In this document: positions 28,001 through 34,049 of the stretch, one piece after another
How the letters are laid out: each line of letters starts with the position of its first letter
How positions within the stretch are numbered: the stretch's first letter is position 1
Assembly (NCBI GenBank): GCA_033856175.1
Contig: JAWVFK010000015.1
Location: 38,885 to 102,884, forward strand
Direction of reading: 5' to 3'
Origin: JAWVFK01 sp033856175
GTDB taxonomy: Bacteria > Actinomycetota > Thermoleophilia > Solirubrobacterales > 70-9
Length of the DNA stretch: 64,000 nt
Position numbers and translations under genes: made by a program
Notes under the pieces: generated by a model
The model's input: the letters and a program-made list of their open reading frames with translations, nothing else
Told to the model about the DNA's origin: nothing
The model's database searches: none

Positions 28001-28802
28001 CCAGGACGATGCCGTCGCTGCGGGGATCGATCAGCCTGTTGCCCGAGATCGTGACTGCGGATGAGTCGTAGATCCGGATCTCACTGTCGGAGACGAGGTC
28101 GTTGTCGCTGATCGTGATGCCGGAGCCGCTGCTGCCGGTGTTCAGCAGGACCGCCGCATTCGTCTGGCCCTGGAAGCGATTCTCGTCGATGGCCACATTG
28201 GAGGTGCCCATGTCGGAGTAGATGGCGTTGCCCGACGCGGCCCCCAGCGCGGTATTGGTGTCGAACAGGTTATGGCGGACGTGAGTCTCCTCCGCCGGCG
28301 CGTTGTTGAGGTAGAGGCCGAACGTGTTGCCGCGAAAGATCGTGTTGTAGACGCCGTGACCCTGCGTGCCGCCCATCAGCGCGATGCCCGCCCCCGAGAA
28401 TGCCCCGGCGACGTCGCGAACCAGGAAGCCGTCGAGCTTGACTCTGTTTGCCGAAACAACGAACCCGCCGCCGTTCGGAGCGTCGGTTCCATCAAGGATG
28501 GTCTCCTCGGAGTCCGGCAACGCACGCGTCCGGGCATCGACGCCGGCCTGGGCGCCGAGCAGCGTCAGAGGCTTGTCGATCGCGACGGCTTCGCTGTAGA
28601 CGCCAGGACAGACCTGGATCGTGTCGCCCGTAGCGGCCGCCTCAACGGCGGCCTTGATCGTCGTGTAGGCCGCTCCAGCGCAGGCCGAGTCGTCGTCAAC
28701 GGTCAACGTCGCCGCAGCGGCGCTCTGCGGCACGCCAAGGCAGAGCCCTGTGAGCGCAGCCATGCAGACAGCTCGGCGAATCCCTCGCCACTTCCCCTTC
28801 AC
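25029..28802 (-). CDS. Secreted beta-helix / Ig-repeat / RTX surface protein
   Basis: About 1,257 residues from GTG 28802. An upstream in-frame ATG at 28874 is unlikely, because a strong terminator lies between. Order: signal peptide (KGKWRGIRRAVCMAALTGLCLGV); right-handed parallel beta-helix repeats (about 30-440, NVAIDENRFQGQ, GITISDNDLVSD, AVTISGNRLIDP); a Big/CARDB-like module; seven tandem 87-residue Ig-like repeats each with two Cys; and a C-terminal RTX block (GDDLLRGQSGRDCLNGDNGD, GNDVLVGGPGDD) ending in a Cys-flanked cap (RCNAGIDLVHADKQD, SPSCERV). Such proteins bind calcium outside the cell and often bind or modify polysaccharide. Confidence 0.85.
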   Translation of the reverse strand: MKGKWRGIRRAVCMAALTGLCLGVPQSAAAATLTVDDDSACAGAAYTTIKAAVEAAATGDTIQVCPGVYSEAVAIDKPLTLLGAQAGVDARTRALPDSEETILDGTDAPNGGGFVVSANRVKLDGFLVRDVAGAFSGAGIALMGGTQGHGVYNTIFRGNTFGLYLNNAPAEETHVRHNLFDTNTALGAASGNAIYSDMGTSNVAIDENRFQGQTNAAVLLNTGSSGSGITISDNDLVSDSEIRIYDSSAVTISGNRLIDPRSDGIVLAGGNSGVAIARNTVENAGPGSAAVRLFSAGLQVPSLFGPNQDVSITGNSLHGDGDEYGIRVGGSTLGPLAPEGADIDLGPPAYLGALEAHFNRIAGNQTGVSVSAPTAWINADNNWWGCNAGPGEVGCDSAIGFLPGSAAGIGPGSIDAEPNLLLGASADPAAIANNGERSTVTASLAENSGGETPAPNLFPTGVSLRFATTLGSVETPRSTTGPMATSMLTAGSESGVATVSAGLDAQTATAEVEIDDVLPPETSLETGPSGSIDDDTPTFGFSSSQAGSSFECRVDDDPFAACSGPGQTHTTDQLGDGEHVFEVRAVDPAGNIDPSAASRSFTVAVPPQTSIDSGPSAITHDETPSFGFSSSETGSSFECRLDDAAFGACSGPGATHTTTALADGDHVFEVRATDPAGNVDASPASLAFTVAVPPQTSIDAGPAGRTDDDTPSFEFSSSDAGSTFECRIDDASFEACSGPGATHTTAPLSDGDHVFEVRATDPSGNVDESPASRSFTVGVPPETSIETGPSETTADDTPTFGFSSSEPSSSFECRVDDDPFGPCSGPGPTHTTMPLSDGGHIFEVRATDPAGNLDQSPASRSFTVAVAPQTTIGPEPAGTIDDATPTFLFSSDEEGSSFECRVDDDPFGACSGPGASHTPAPLAEGDHVFEVRATDRAGNLDATPASRSFTVAIPPQTAIDSGPSGDTEDDTPSFGFSSSDAGSTFECRVDDDPFEACSGPGATHTTAPLSDGDHAFEVRATDPNGNLDASPASRSFTVAIAPQTTIDTGPSGTTADDTPSFGFSSSEAGSTFQCRVDDDPFGSCSGPGATHTPAPLADGDHVFEVAARDSAGNRDPSPASRSFKVAVPPPPGPCGHGLIGDASNNTLVGGSGPDRIRGLAGDDLLRGQSGRDCLNGDNGDDRLYGGDGDDDLSGGTGDDLLRAGEGNDVLVGGPGDDEIFAVGGGFDVIRCNAGIDLVHADKQDQISPSCERVTYRP
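25420..27248 (-). repeat. Seven tandem 261-bp coding repeats (87-residue Ig-like units)
   Basis: Each unit starts PPQTSIDSGPS or a close variant, then DDTPSFGFSSS, FECRVDDDPF, ACSGPGATHT, DGDHVFEVRATDPAGN and PASRSFTVAV. All seven are the same length with substitutions scattered along the unit. Two Cys per repeat probably form an intradomain disulfide. Confidence 0.9.
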
Positions 28803-28838
28803 CGCGGGGACGGGTACCCAAATATGACGAAACAAAGA

Positions 28839-28864
28839 AGCGGGCCCGCTTTCGCGGGCCCGCT
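28839..28864 (-). terminator. Strong GNRA-loop terminator after the Lys-rich peptide gene
   Basis: Read on the minus strand, AGCGGGCCCGC, loop GAAA, GCGGGCCCGCT, then TCTTTGTTTC. The 11-bp stem is perfect, with a stable GAAA tetraloop. It lies 42 bases after the stop of the small secreted-peptide gene and before the start of the large RTX protein, so it separates the two transcripts. Confidence 0.85.
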
Positions 28865-28905
28865 GGCGCTTCAACTCTTGTCGCTCGCTCTCGCGAGCGG
28901 GTGCC

Positions 28906-29103
28906 TCAGACCGGCAGCTTCTTGGCCTTCTTGATGCAGGCCTTGCGCTTCTTCGTGTTCTTGATCTTCTTGCACTTCTTCACGGCCTTGGCGCGCTTGC
29001 CGGTCGGCGCGGGAACGTAGTCGGCGCCCTGGCTGATCGCCGGCATTACGCCGAGGGTCAGGCAGGCGACGAACAAAGCGATCTTGGGCTTGATCTGGGT
29101 CAA
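28906..29103 (-). CDS. Tiny secreted Lys-rich, two-Cys peptide
   Basis: 65 residues from TTG 29103, chosen because ACGGAG sits seven bases upstream; TTG 29121 would add six residues. A signal peptide (KIALFVACLTLGVMPAISQG) is followed by a short Pro segment and an extremely basic mature part (KAVKKCKKIKNTKKRKACIK, then KAKKLPV). This is the same kind of Lys-rich two-Cys tail that ends many larger Thermoleophilia surface proteins, here as a free-standing gene. It could bind anionic wall or capsule polymers. A GTCAG-N17-CGTA promoter lies upstream and a perfect terminator downstream. Confidence 0.75.
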   Translation of the reverse strand: MTQIKPKIALFVACLTLGVMPAISQGADYVPAPTGKRAKAVKKCKKIKNTKKRKACIKKAKKLPV

Positions 29104-29161
29104 CGTGTGGCTCCGTTTCAAAAAGCTCGATTACAAGGGATGAAGCGCGTTGCCGGTCTTA

Positions 29162-29187
29162 TACGCGCCCGGCAGCCAATTGCTGAC
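29162..29187 (-). promoter_or_regulatory. ECF-type promoter GTCAG-N17-CGTA of the Lys-rich peptide gene
   Basis: On the minus strand GTCAG (29187-29183) and CGTA (29165-29162) are separated by exactly 17 bases, identical to the four sites in the duplicated modules. Predicted transcription starts near 29155, leaving a leader of about 50 bases with a good ribosome-binding site. Confidence 0.75.
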
Positions 29188-29200
29188 AATCCGAGCGAAA

Positions 29201-30655
29201 TCAGCGCTGCGGCCAGATCAGGCTCGTGCCCCACGGCGCCTGCGCGCGCAGCTTCGCAGGCCCCTTGACGCTCAGCTTGGTCATGAAGACCCCATCGGCC
29301 GTTCCCTGCAACCGCTTGATCGTCCGCCAGCCGTGGCGACCCTTGAGCTGGATGCTCACCGTGCCGTCCTCGAGCGCCCGTCCCCAGGCACGCAGCTTTG
29401 ACTTGCCGCGGCGCTCGGTGACGAAGGGGAAGCGAAAGGCTGTGAGTGAGGGCTTGGCGGTGCCGTTACGGAGGTAGATGCCCGACTGGTAGGTCTGGGC
29501 GTAGCTCGGCGTCGGTGCCGCATCCTGGATCAGGTACCAGATCATCGTGTCGACCCCCTGGCTCCAGAGCACGTACATGCTCTCCTCCAACCAGCGGGCC
29601 TGGGTCGCGGCGGGAACGCCCTGGGGGTCTGGCGGGCTGCTGTCCCAGGAGATCTCCGTGGCCCAGACGCGCTTGCGACCGGTCGGCAGCACCCGGCCGG
29701 TGCTCTCGGCTCGGCGCAGGACGCGGACGACCTTCCAGACGTCTGGCACCGAGGCGTCGTCGGCGTTGTAGGCCTTCCAGCGCGGACCGCCGACCGAGTA
29801 GGGGTGGTGGGAGATCGCGTCGAGGTGGGCAGGGTCGGGGCAGCTGGTGGTCTTGAGCTTCTTGCCGCTGAGGCAGTAGAGGGTGCGTGCGAACAGCAGC
29901 GGCGAGATCCGCCTGCCGCCCGTGCCGAGATCGCCGAAGGGGCCGGTGCCGGCGCCGACGACGAAGTTGCTCTGGTCAGCCCCGTTTATCGGCCCCTTGA
30001 CCCCGTCGTAGAAGGCGTTCAGCAGCTGGCGATAGATCAGCGGGCTGACCGCCGTCTTTCCCGACCACTGCGGCGTCAGGTAGGTCGAGAGGTTGGGCTC
30101 GTTCCAGGCCTGGTAGTAGCGAACCCTGGGCAGGAGCTTGGTCGGGTTGTCCGGGTCGAGGATTGCTCCCGAGTAGCGCTGGGCGAGGGCGTGGGCGAAG
30201 AGGCCGTACTCAGCCGGGTCCGGTCGCCATGTGCCGGCGGGGGCGCTGGCGGGCCGATTGGGCCCCTCCGCCCAGGCCGGCGCCCGATCGGCGGAGAGCA
30301 GGACCTCGAGGCCGTGGGCATTGGCGCCGCGGACCGCATCGTCGAGATAGCTCCAGTCGTAAGCGGGGTCGGCCGAGCTCGACGGGTCGACCGGTCGGCT
30401 GCCCGGCGCCAGCTGAGACCAGAAGGCCTGGATTCGCACGATGCCGGCGCCGGCATCCTCGCTGCGGCCGAACCAGATATCGCTGGACGACGAGGTATAG
30501 GCGCCCTGGTCGTAGAAGCCGGTCGTGAACGGCGCGGCTGCGCGGGCATCGGCGGCTCCCAGAAGCTGCAGTGCCGCAATCAAGGCGCAGACGGCAGCGG
30601 CGCCGGCCAGCCGGCCGGCGAGAGAGGTTGAGAGCAGCCGAGCCGGTCTGCTCAT
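29201..30655 (-). CDS. Module gene A1: secreted clan GH-A-like glycoside hydrolase
   Basis: 484 residues. ATG 30655 overlaps the TGA of the upstream gene (ATGA). A signal peptide (about 12-38) precedes a TIM-barrel glycosidase. The acid/base Glu is in YYQAWNEPNLSTYLTPQW (NEP, Glu186) and the nucleophile Glu in VWATEISWD (Glu334). AYDWSYLDDAVRGANAHGL and FAHALAQRYSG match GH5/GH39/GH30-type folds. The last 90 residues form a beta-rich domain. It probably trims or edits an extracellular glycan. A paralogue occurs at 48251-49666. A much longer open frame to 31333 covers gene B1 in another frame and is not the start. Confidence 0.8.
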   Translation of the reverse strand: MSRPARLLSTSLAGRLAGAAAVCALIAALQLLGAADARAAAPFTTGFYDQGAYTSSSSDIWFGRSEDAGAGIVRIQAFWSQLAPGSRPVDPSSSADPAYDWSYLDDAVRGANAHGLEVLLSADRAPAWAEGPNRPASAPAGTWRPDPAEYGLFAHALAQRYSGAILDPDNPTKLLPRVRYYQAWNEPNLSTYLTPQWSGKTAVSPLIYRQLLNAFYDGVKGPINGADQSNFVVGAGTGPFGDLGTGGRRISPLLFARTLYCLSGKKLKTTSCPDPAHLDAISHHPYSVGGPRWKAYNADDASVPDVWKVVRVLRRAESTGRVLPTGRKRVWATEISWDSSPPDPQGVPAATQARWLEESMYVLWSQGVDTMIWYLIQDAAPTPSYAQTYQSGIYLRNGTAKPSLTAFRFPFVTERRGKSKLRAWGRALEDGTVSIQLKGRHGWRTIKRLQGTADGVFMTKLSVKGPAKLRAQAPWGTSLIWPQR

Positions 30656-31143
30656 ACAGCGCGCCGGCGCCGCAGGGCGACGGCTGCGCCAAGGGTGGCA
30701 ACGCTTGCCAGGATGATCGGCAAGACGATGCCCATGCCTCCGGGCCCTGCCCCGGATGCTGCCCCGCCAAGTGCGTTCAGAGCGCCGGTTCCCGAGCCAC
30801 CGCCGGAGGGCTCGCCGGAGCCGCCGCTGCCGCTGGCGCTTGCGCCCACCGAGCTCTGGCCCCCGGATGCCTCCGGCGCGGTCGCCGCCGCCAGCCGTGC
30901 CGCCCCAGCACCCGCGGCTCCCTGTGCCGCAAGAGCGCGCTGCGCCCGCTTGCTGAGATGACCTCCGCCGCCGCCTCCCTGGTTGGTCGGCTTGCCGCCG
31001 CCCACCGACGGAATCGTCTCCTGGTACTCGGTGACGCCGGAGTTCCCGGGCGGGGCAGTGGACCCCTTGGCAAGAGCCAGCGACGGCAGCGAGAGCGCTG
31101 CGACGAGCAGAAGACCAGCGAGGATTGTGGGCACCCTGCGCAC
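30652..31143 (-). CDS. Module gene B1: small Gly/Ser/Ala-rich exported protein with C-terminal membrane anchor
   Basis: 163 residues from GTG 31143. Signal peptide (PTILAGLLLVAALSLPSLALA). The motif GNSGVTEYQETIPSVGGG is shared with the paralogue B2 as GNSxVxxYxETxxxxGGG. A low-complexity Gly/Ser/Ala region follows. The end is GMGIVLPIILASVATLGAAV and then ALRRRRAV, a TM helix plus Arg tail like a wall- or membrane-sorting signal, but with no LPXTG. The Ser-rich middle could be O-glycosylated. A GTCAG/CGTA promoter lies nine bases before the start, implying an almost leaderless transcript. It is translationally coupled to the glycosidase. Confidence 0.75.
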   Translation of the reverse strand: MRRVPTILAGLLLVAALSLPSLALAKGSTAPPGNSGVTEYQETIPSVGGGKPTNQGGGGGGHLSKRAQRALAAQGAAGAGAARLAAATAPEASGGQSSVGASASGSGGSGEPSGGGSGTGALNALGGAASGAGPGGMGIVLPIILASVATLGAAVALRRRRAV

Positions 31144-31152
31144 GCTTCTCCA

Positions 31153-31178
31153 TACGGTTGAGCCGCGACGAAGCTGAC
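31153..31178 (-). promoter_or_regulatory. ECF-type promoter of B1-A1 (GTCAG-N17-CGTA)
   Basis: On the minus strand GTCAG (31178-31174), 17 bases, CGTA (31156-31153). The start codon of B1 follows nine bases after CGTA, so the transcript should be nearly leaderless. The -35 box is one arm of the perfect dyad CGAAGCTGAC-N11-GTCAGCTTCG (31169-31199); the other arm is the -35 of the divergent promoter. Confidence 0.8.
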
Positions 31179-31189
31179 AGGCGGCCGGC

Positions 31190-31215
31190 GTCAGCTTCGA
31201 CGACCTTTTTGCGTA
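31190..31215 (+). promoter_or_regulatory. ECF-type promoter of C1-D1 (GTCAG-N17-CGTA)
   Basis: GTCAG at 31190-31194, 17 bases, CGTA at 31212-31215 on the plus strand. Predicted transcription starts near 31222, ahead of the proposed TTG start at 31233. Confidence 0.8.
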
Positions 31216-31232
31216 AGAGACGGCAGAGAACC

Positions 31233-33215
31233 TTGGAGAACGCTTCCTCCCTTCCCCTGCGCAGCCGCGCGTCGAGCCTCAGCCGGGCCGCAAATCGGGT
31301 CGCAAACCGAGTCGATGCCGGCACGTCGGCCACCTGGCTCGTCCAGTTCCTGCTGATCGTCTATCTCGGCCTCAGCACCGGCGGCTTCGACCCGATCGTC
31401 CGCGGCGAGGTTGGCATCGCTGTCTGGTGGATCGTCCTGATCGGTGCCGCTGTCGGCGCCCTGCCGCTCGCTCGCATCGGCCGCGCCGGCTGGATCGCCT
31501 TCGGCCTGCTGGCGGCCTTCGTCGCCTGGACGGCGCTCGGCATCGGCTGGTCGGAGAGCGCCGAGCGCAGCGTCTCCGAGCTGGGGCGCGTTGCCGCTTA
31601 CCTCGGGGTTCTGGCGCTTGCTCTGGCGCTCGGAGCGCGGTCGAGCAGCCGGCGGACGGCCTCGGCGGTCGGCTCGGCGATCGCGTTGATCGCCGGCCTG
31701 GCGCTTCTTTCGCGCCTCCATCCGGCCTGGTTCCCCGCCGATCAGACAGCGGCCTTTCTGCCTCGAGAGGGCTACCGCCTCAGCTATCCGCTCAACTACT
31801 GGAACGCGCTGGCGGCGTTGGTCGCCATCGGCCTGCCGCTGATGCTGAGCGTTGCGACCTCGGCGCGGACGCTGCTCGCACGCGCGCTGGCCGCCGCCGC
31901 GCTGCCGATGATGGCGCTGACCGTCTACTTCACCTTCTCCCGCGCCGGCACCGCGGCGGCGGTGCTGGGCCTGATCGCCTTCGTGGCGCTGGCCCGCGAG
32001 CGCGTCCTCAAGCTGGGGACGATCCTTCTCGCCGGTGCCGGCAGCGCCATCCTGATCGCCGCCGCCGATCAGCGGGACGCGCTCTCGAACCATCCCTTCA
32101 CCGGCCTGGCGCACCAGCAGGGAGACAAGATGCTGGCGATGGTCCTGGTCGTCTGCGCCGGGGTGGCCCTGATCCAGGTGGGCTTGGCGCTGGCTCTGCG
32201 CCATGGTCAGGCGCCCGGATGGGCACGGCCGCAGCGGCGCACCAGCGGCGCGATCCTCGGTGCCGGCCTTGCCGCCTTGCTCGTTGTGGCGCTTGCCGCT
32301 GGCCTGCCCGGTGAGCTCTCCCAGCGCTGGCAGGACTTCAAGCAGCCGAACGCCACGCCAGGCAGCGGTGCCGGTCGCCTCGCCAGCACGGCAGGAAACG
32401 GCCGCTACCAGTACTGGCAGGCCGCGGCGAGGGCGGAGCAGACCGATCCGGTCAAGGGCCGCGGCCCCGGCACCTTCGAGTACTGGTGGTCGCGCGACGG
32501 CCAGATCCAGGGCTTCGTCCGCGACGCCCACTCGCTCTACATGCAGACGCTCGCCGAGACCGGCATTGTCGGCCTGCTTCTTCTAGGCGCGTTCCTCCTC
32601 TGGGCTCTCGGCCTCGGCGCGATTCGAGCGGTGCGAGCTGGGCCGCGGGTGCGCACCCACGCGGCGGCGATAGTGGCCGCCGGGGTCGCTTTCGCCACTG
32701 CGGCCGCGGCCGACTGGACCTGGCAGATAGCCGTGATCCCGGCCGCCTTCCTACTGCTGATGGGCGCGGCGATCAGCGCCGACGGAAACCGCGCCGCGGC
32801 GCCTGGCAGCCGGCGGCAGGCGCTCGCTTCACGAGCCATCCTCGGCGTCTGTGCCGTCGCCGCTCTCGTCGCGATCGCGATCCCGCTGGCCAGCGACGTC
32901 TCGCTGCGACAGAGCCAGGCGGAGGCAGCGGCGGGTCACCTGGGCCCGGCACTGGCCAAGGCCCGGTCGGCCGCTGCAATTCAGGGTTACGCCGCCGCTC
33001 CCAAGCTGCAGCAGGCGCTACTGCTCGAGCAGGCCGGCGATCTCAGCTCGGCAGCGACGATCGCCGGCGCCGCGACAACCGACGAGCCGACGAACTGGCG
33101 CACCTGGGCCGTGCTCTCCCGGATCGAGGCAGAGCGGGGCCGCGGCAAGCAGTCCGTCATCGCCTACGATCGGGCGAAGGCCCTCGACCCACGATCGCCG
33201 CTCTTCCAGCAATGA
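31233..33215 (+). CDS. Module gene C1: Wzy/O-antigen-ligase-family membrane protein with TPR-like C-terminus
   Basis: About 660 residues from TTG 31233, chosen because the promoter predicts transcription from about 31222. About ten to twelve TM helices begin WLVQFLLIVYLGLSTGGF. The Wzy_C-type periplasm-facing region contains GRGPGTFEYWWSRDG and RDAHSLYMQTLAETGIVGL. The last 110 residues form TPR-like helices (EAAAGHLGPALAKARSAAAI, PTNWRTWAVLSRIEAERG). The family polymerises or ligates undecaprenyl-linked glycans, and TPR-bearing members include protein O-glycosyltransferases. Its stop overlaps the start of D1 (ATGA). The paralogue is C2 at 50254. Confidence 0.82.
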   Translation: MENASSLPLRSRASSLSRAANRVANRVDAGTSATWLVQFLLIVYLGLSTGGFDPIVRGEVGIAVWWIVLIGAAVGALPLARIGRAGWIAFGLLAAFVAWTALGIGWSESAERSVSELGRVAAYLGVLALALALGARSSSRRTASAVGSAIALIAGLALLSRLHPAWFPADQTAAFLPREGYRLSYPLNYWNALAALVAIGLPLMLSVATSARTLLARALAAAALPMMALTVYFTFSRAGTAAAVLGLIAFVALARERVLKLGTILLAGAGSAILIAAADQRDALSNHPFTGLAHQQGDKMLAMVLVVCAGVALIQVGLALALRHGQAPGWARPQRRTSGAILGAGLAALLVVALAAGLPGELSQRWQDFKQPNATPGSGAGRLASTAGNGRYQYWQAAARAEQTDPVKGRGPGTFEYWWSRDGQIQGFVRDAHSLYMQTLAETGIVGLLLLGAFLLWALGLGAIRAVRAGPRVRTHAAAIVAAGVAFATAAAADWTWQIAVIPAAFLLLMGAAISADGNRAAAPGSRRQALASRAILGVCAVAALVAIAIPLASDVSLRQSQAEAAAGHLGPALAKARSAAAIQGYAAAPKLQQALLLEQAGDLSSAATIAGAATTDEPTNWRTWAVLSRIEAERGRGKQSVIAYDRAKALDPRSPLFQQ

Positions 33216-33490
33216 CCGACCGCTACGACATCCGCCGCGACCTCGATCCCGCTCTCGAGCCCCAGGAGCGCGACCGGCTCGTCCGCTTCGCCGAGCGCCT
33301 TCGCGAGGACCGGCCGCTGCCCGCCGCATCGTTCCGAGGTGAGCTGCAACGGCGCTTGGAGCGCAGGCGCGAGCGCTCGATGCCGGTGGTACGGCTGCGC
33401 CGCATGGTTACGGCCTACGTCAGCTCGGGCTCGCTGTTGCTGGCCATTGGCGCCCTCGGCGTTGCCGGCGCCGGTCCCTTCGCGGCCTAG
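33212..33490 (+). CDS. Module gene D1: small one-TM protein, putative anti-sigma partner
   Basis: 92 residues. ATG 33212 overlaps the C1 stop. A charged N-terminal helical region contains PAASFRGELQRRLERRRER. A single C-terminal TM helix follows, ending GSLLLAIGALGVAGAGPFAA. The PxAxFRxELxxRL element is typical of the cytoplasmic part of many actinobacterial anti-sigma proteins, and the gene converges on the sigma gene with their stops sharing the bases CTAG. D2 (52275-52574) has the same layout and the same GxGP ending. The anti-sigma role is inference; no zinc-binding HxxxCxxC motif is seen. Confidence 0.65.
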   Translation: MTDRYDIRRDLDPALEPQERDRLVRFAERLREDRPLPAASFRGELQRRLERRRERSMPVVRLRRMVTAYVSSGSLLLAIGALGVAGAGPFAA

Positions 33491-34008
33491 CCGCCGGCGC
33501 CTGGCTCGAGGTCTGCGTCCTCGAGTGTCGCCCTCAGCTTTCGCAGCGAGCGCGAGAGAATCTGCTGGACGTTGGCGATACTGAGCTCGAGCAGCTCGGC
33601 GATCTCCGACCCGCTGAGATCGCCGCCGAAGCGCAGGGCGATCACCTCCTGCTCACGCTGGCCGAGCTCGGCAAGGGCTGCTCCGAGCTCCGGCGAAACG
33701 CCCAGCTTCTCGTGAGGCGGCGGAGTGGGCGGGAGCTGAGTCGAGCTCTCCTCCTCGGCGATCGGCTCCTGCTGCGACGAGCGATCGCGCCGGTAATGGT
33801 CGATCAGCAGGTTGCGGGCGATCGCGATCAGCCAGGTGCGCGGCTTCGACCGACCCTCGTCGTAGCGGTCCCACGCTTTCAGCGCCCGCTCGAACGTGAG
33901 CTGGGTCAGATCCTCCGCGTCAGCTCTCGAGCTGACGCGGTAGGCGAGAAAGCCGTAGACGTCCCAGACGTGGTCGTTGTAGGCGTCGGTGAAGTCTGGG
34001 CTTGCGAC
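33487..34008 (-). CDS. Module gene E1: ECF-type sigma-70 family factor (start codon atypical)
   Basis: Translating the minus strand gives about 173 residues. Region 2 reads YGFLAYRVSSRADAEDLTQL, then FERALKAW and RTWLIAIARNLLIDHYRRD. Region 4 reads REQEVIALRFGGDLSGSEIA and NVQQILSRSLRKLR. It is closely similar to E2 (52602-53099). An in-frame TGA lies at 34023-34021 and no ATG/GTG/TTG follows before the conserved N-terminus. The best-placed codon is GTC 34008, six bases after GGGGAG, giving VASPDFTDAYNDHVWD. It lies 41 bases after the wzc-like kinase stop, so the two may be co-transcribed. Confidence 0.82.
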   Translation of the reverse strand, partial: VASPDFTDAYNDHVWDVYGFLAYRVSSRADAEDLTQLTFERALKAWDRYDEGRSKPRTWLIAIARNLLIDHYRRDRSSQQEPIAEEESSTQLPPTPPPHEKLGVSPELGAALAELGQREQEVIALRFGGDLSGSEIAELLELSIANVQQILSRSLRKLRATLEDADLEPGAGG

Positions 34009-34049
34009 CTTGGGCTCCCCTCAGGCTGGCCGCGGCTGGACTTGCGGTG

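Larger units (their letters stand above)
29201..34008. repeat. Paralogous surface-assembly module, copy 1 (A1-B1 / C1-D1 / E1)
   Basis: Five genes in the order glycosidase and anchored small protein (minus), ligase-like protein and small TM protein (plus), sigma factor (minus). The same order, strands and couplings recur at 48251-53099. Similarity is seen at protein level for all five genes, so this is an old duplication and not a recent DNA repeat. Confidence 0.9.

Noticed and set aside
31169..31199. Perfect dyad CGAAGCTGAC-N11-GTCAGCTTCG as a repressor operator
   Set aside because: The conserved part between the two modules is only CTGAC-N11-GTCAG, and on each side a CGTA follows at exactly 17 bases. 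Back-to-back -35 boxes of divergent ECF promoters explain the symmetry better, although an additional regulator is not excluded.
29201..31333. A 710-codon open frame as one large glycosidase gene
   Set aside because: The upstream 226 codons lie on top of gene B1 in another frame and have Arg-rich shadow composition. ATG 30655 coupled to the B1 stop is the real start.
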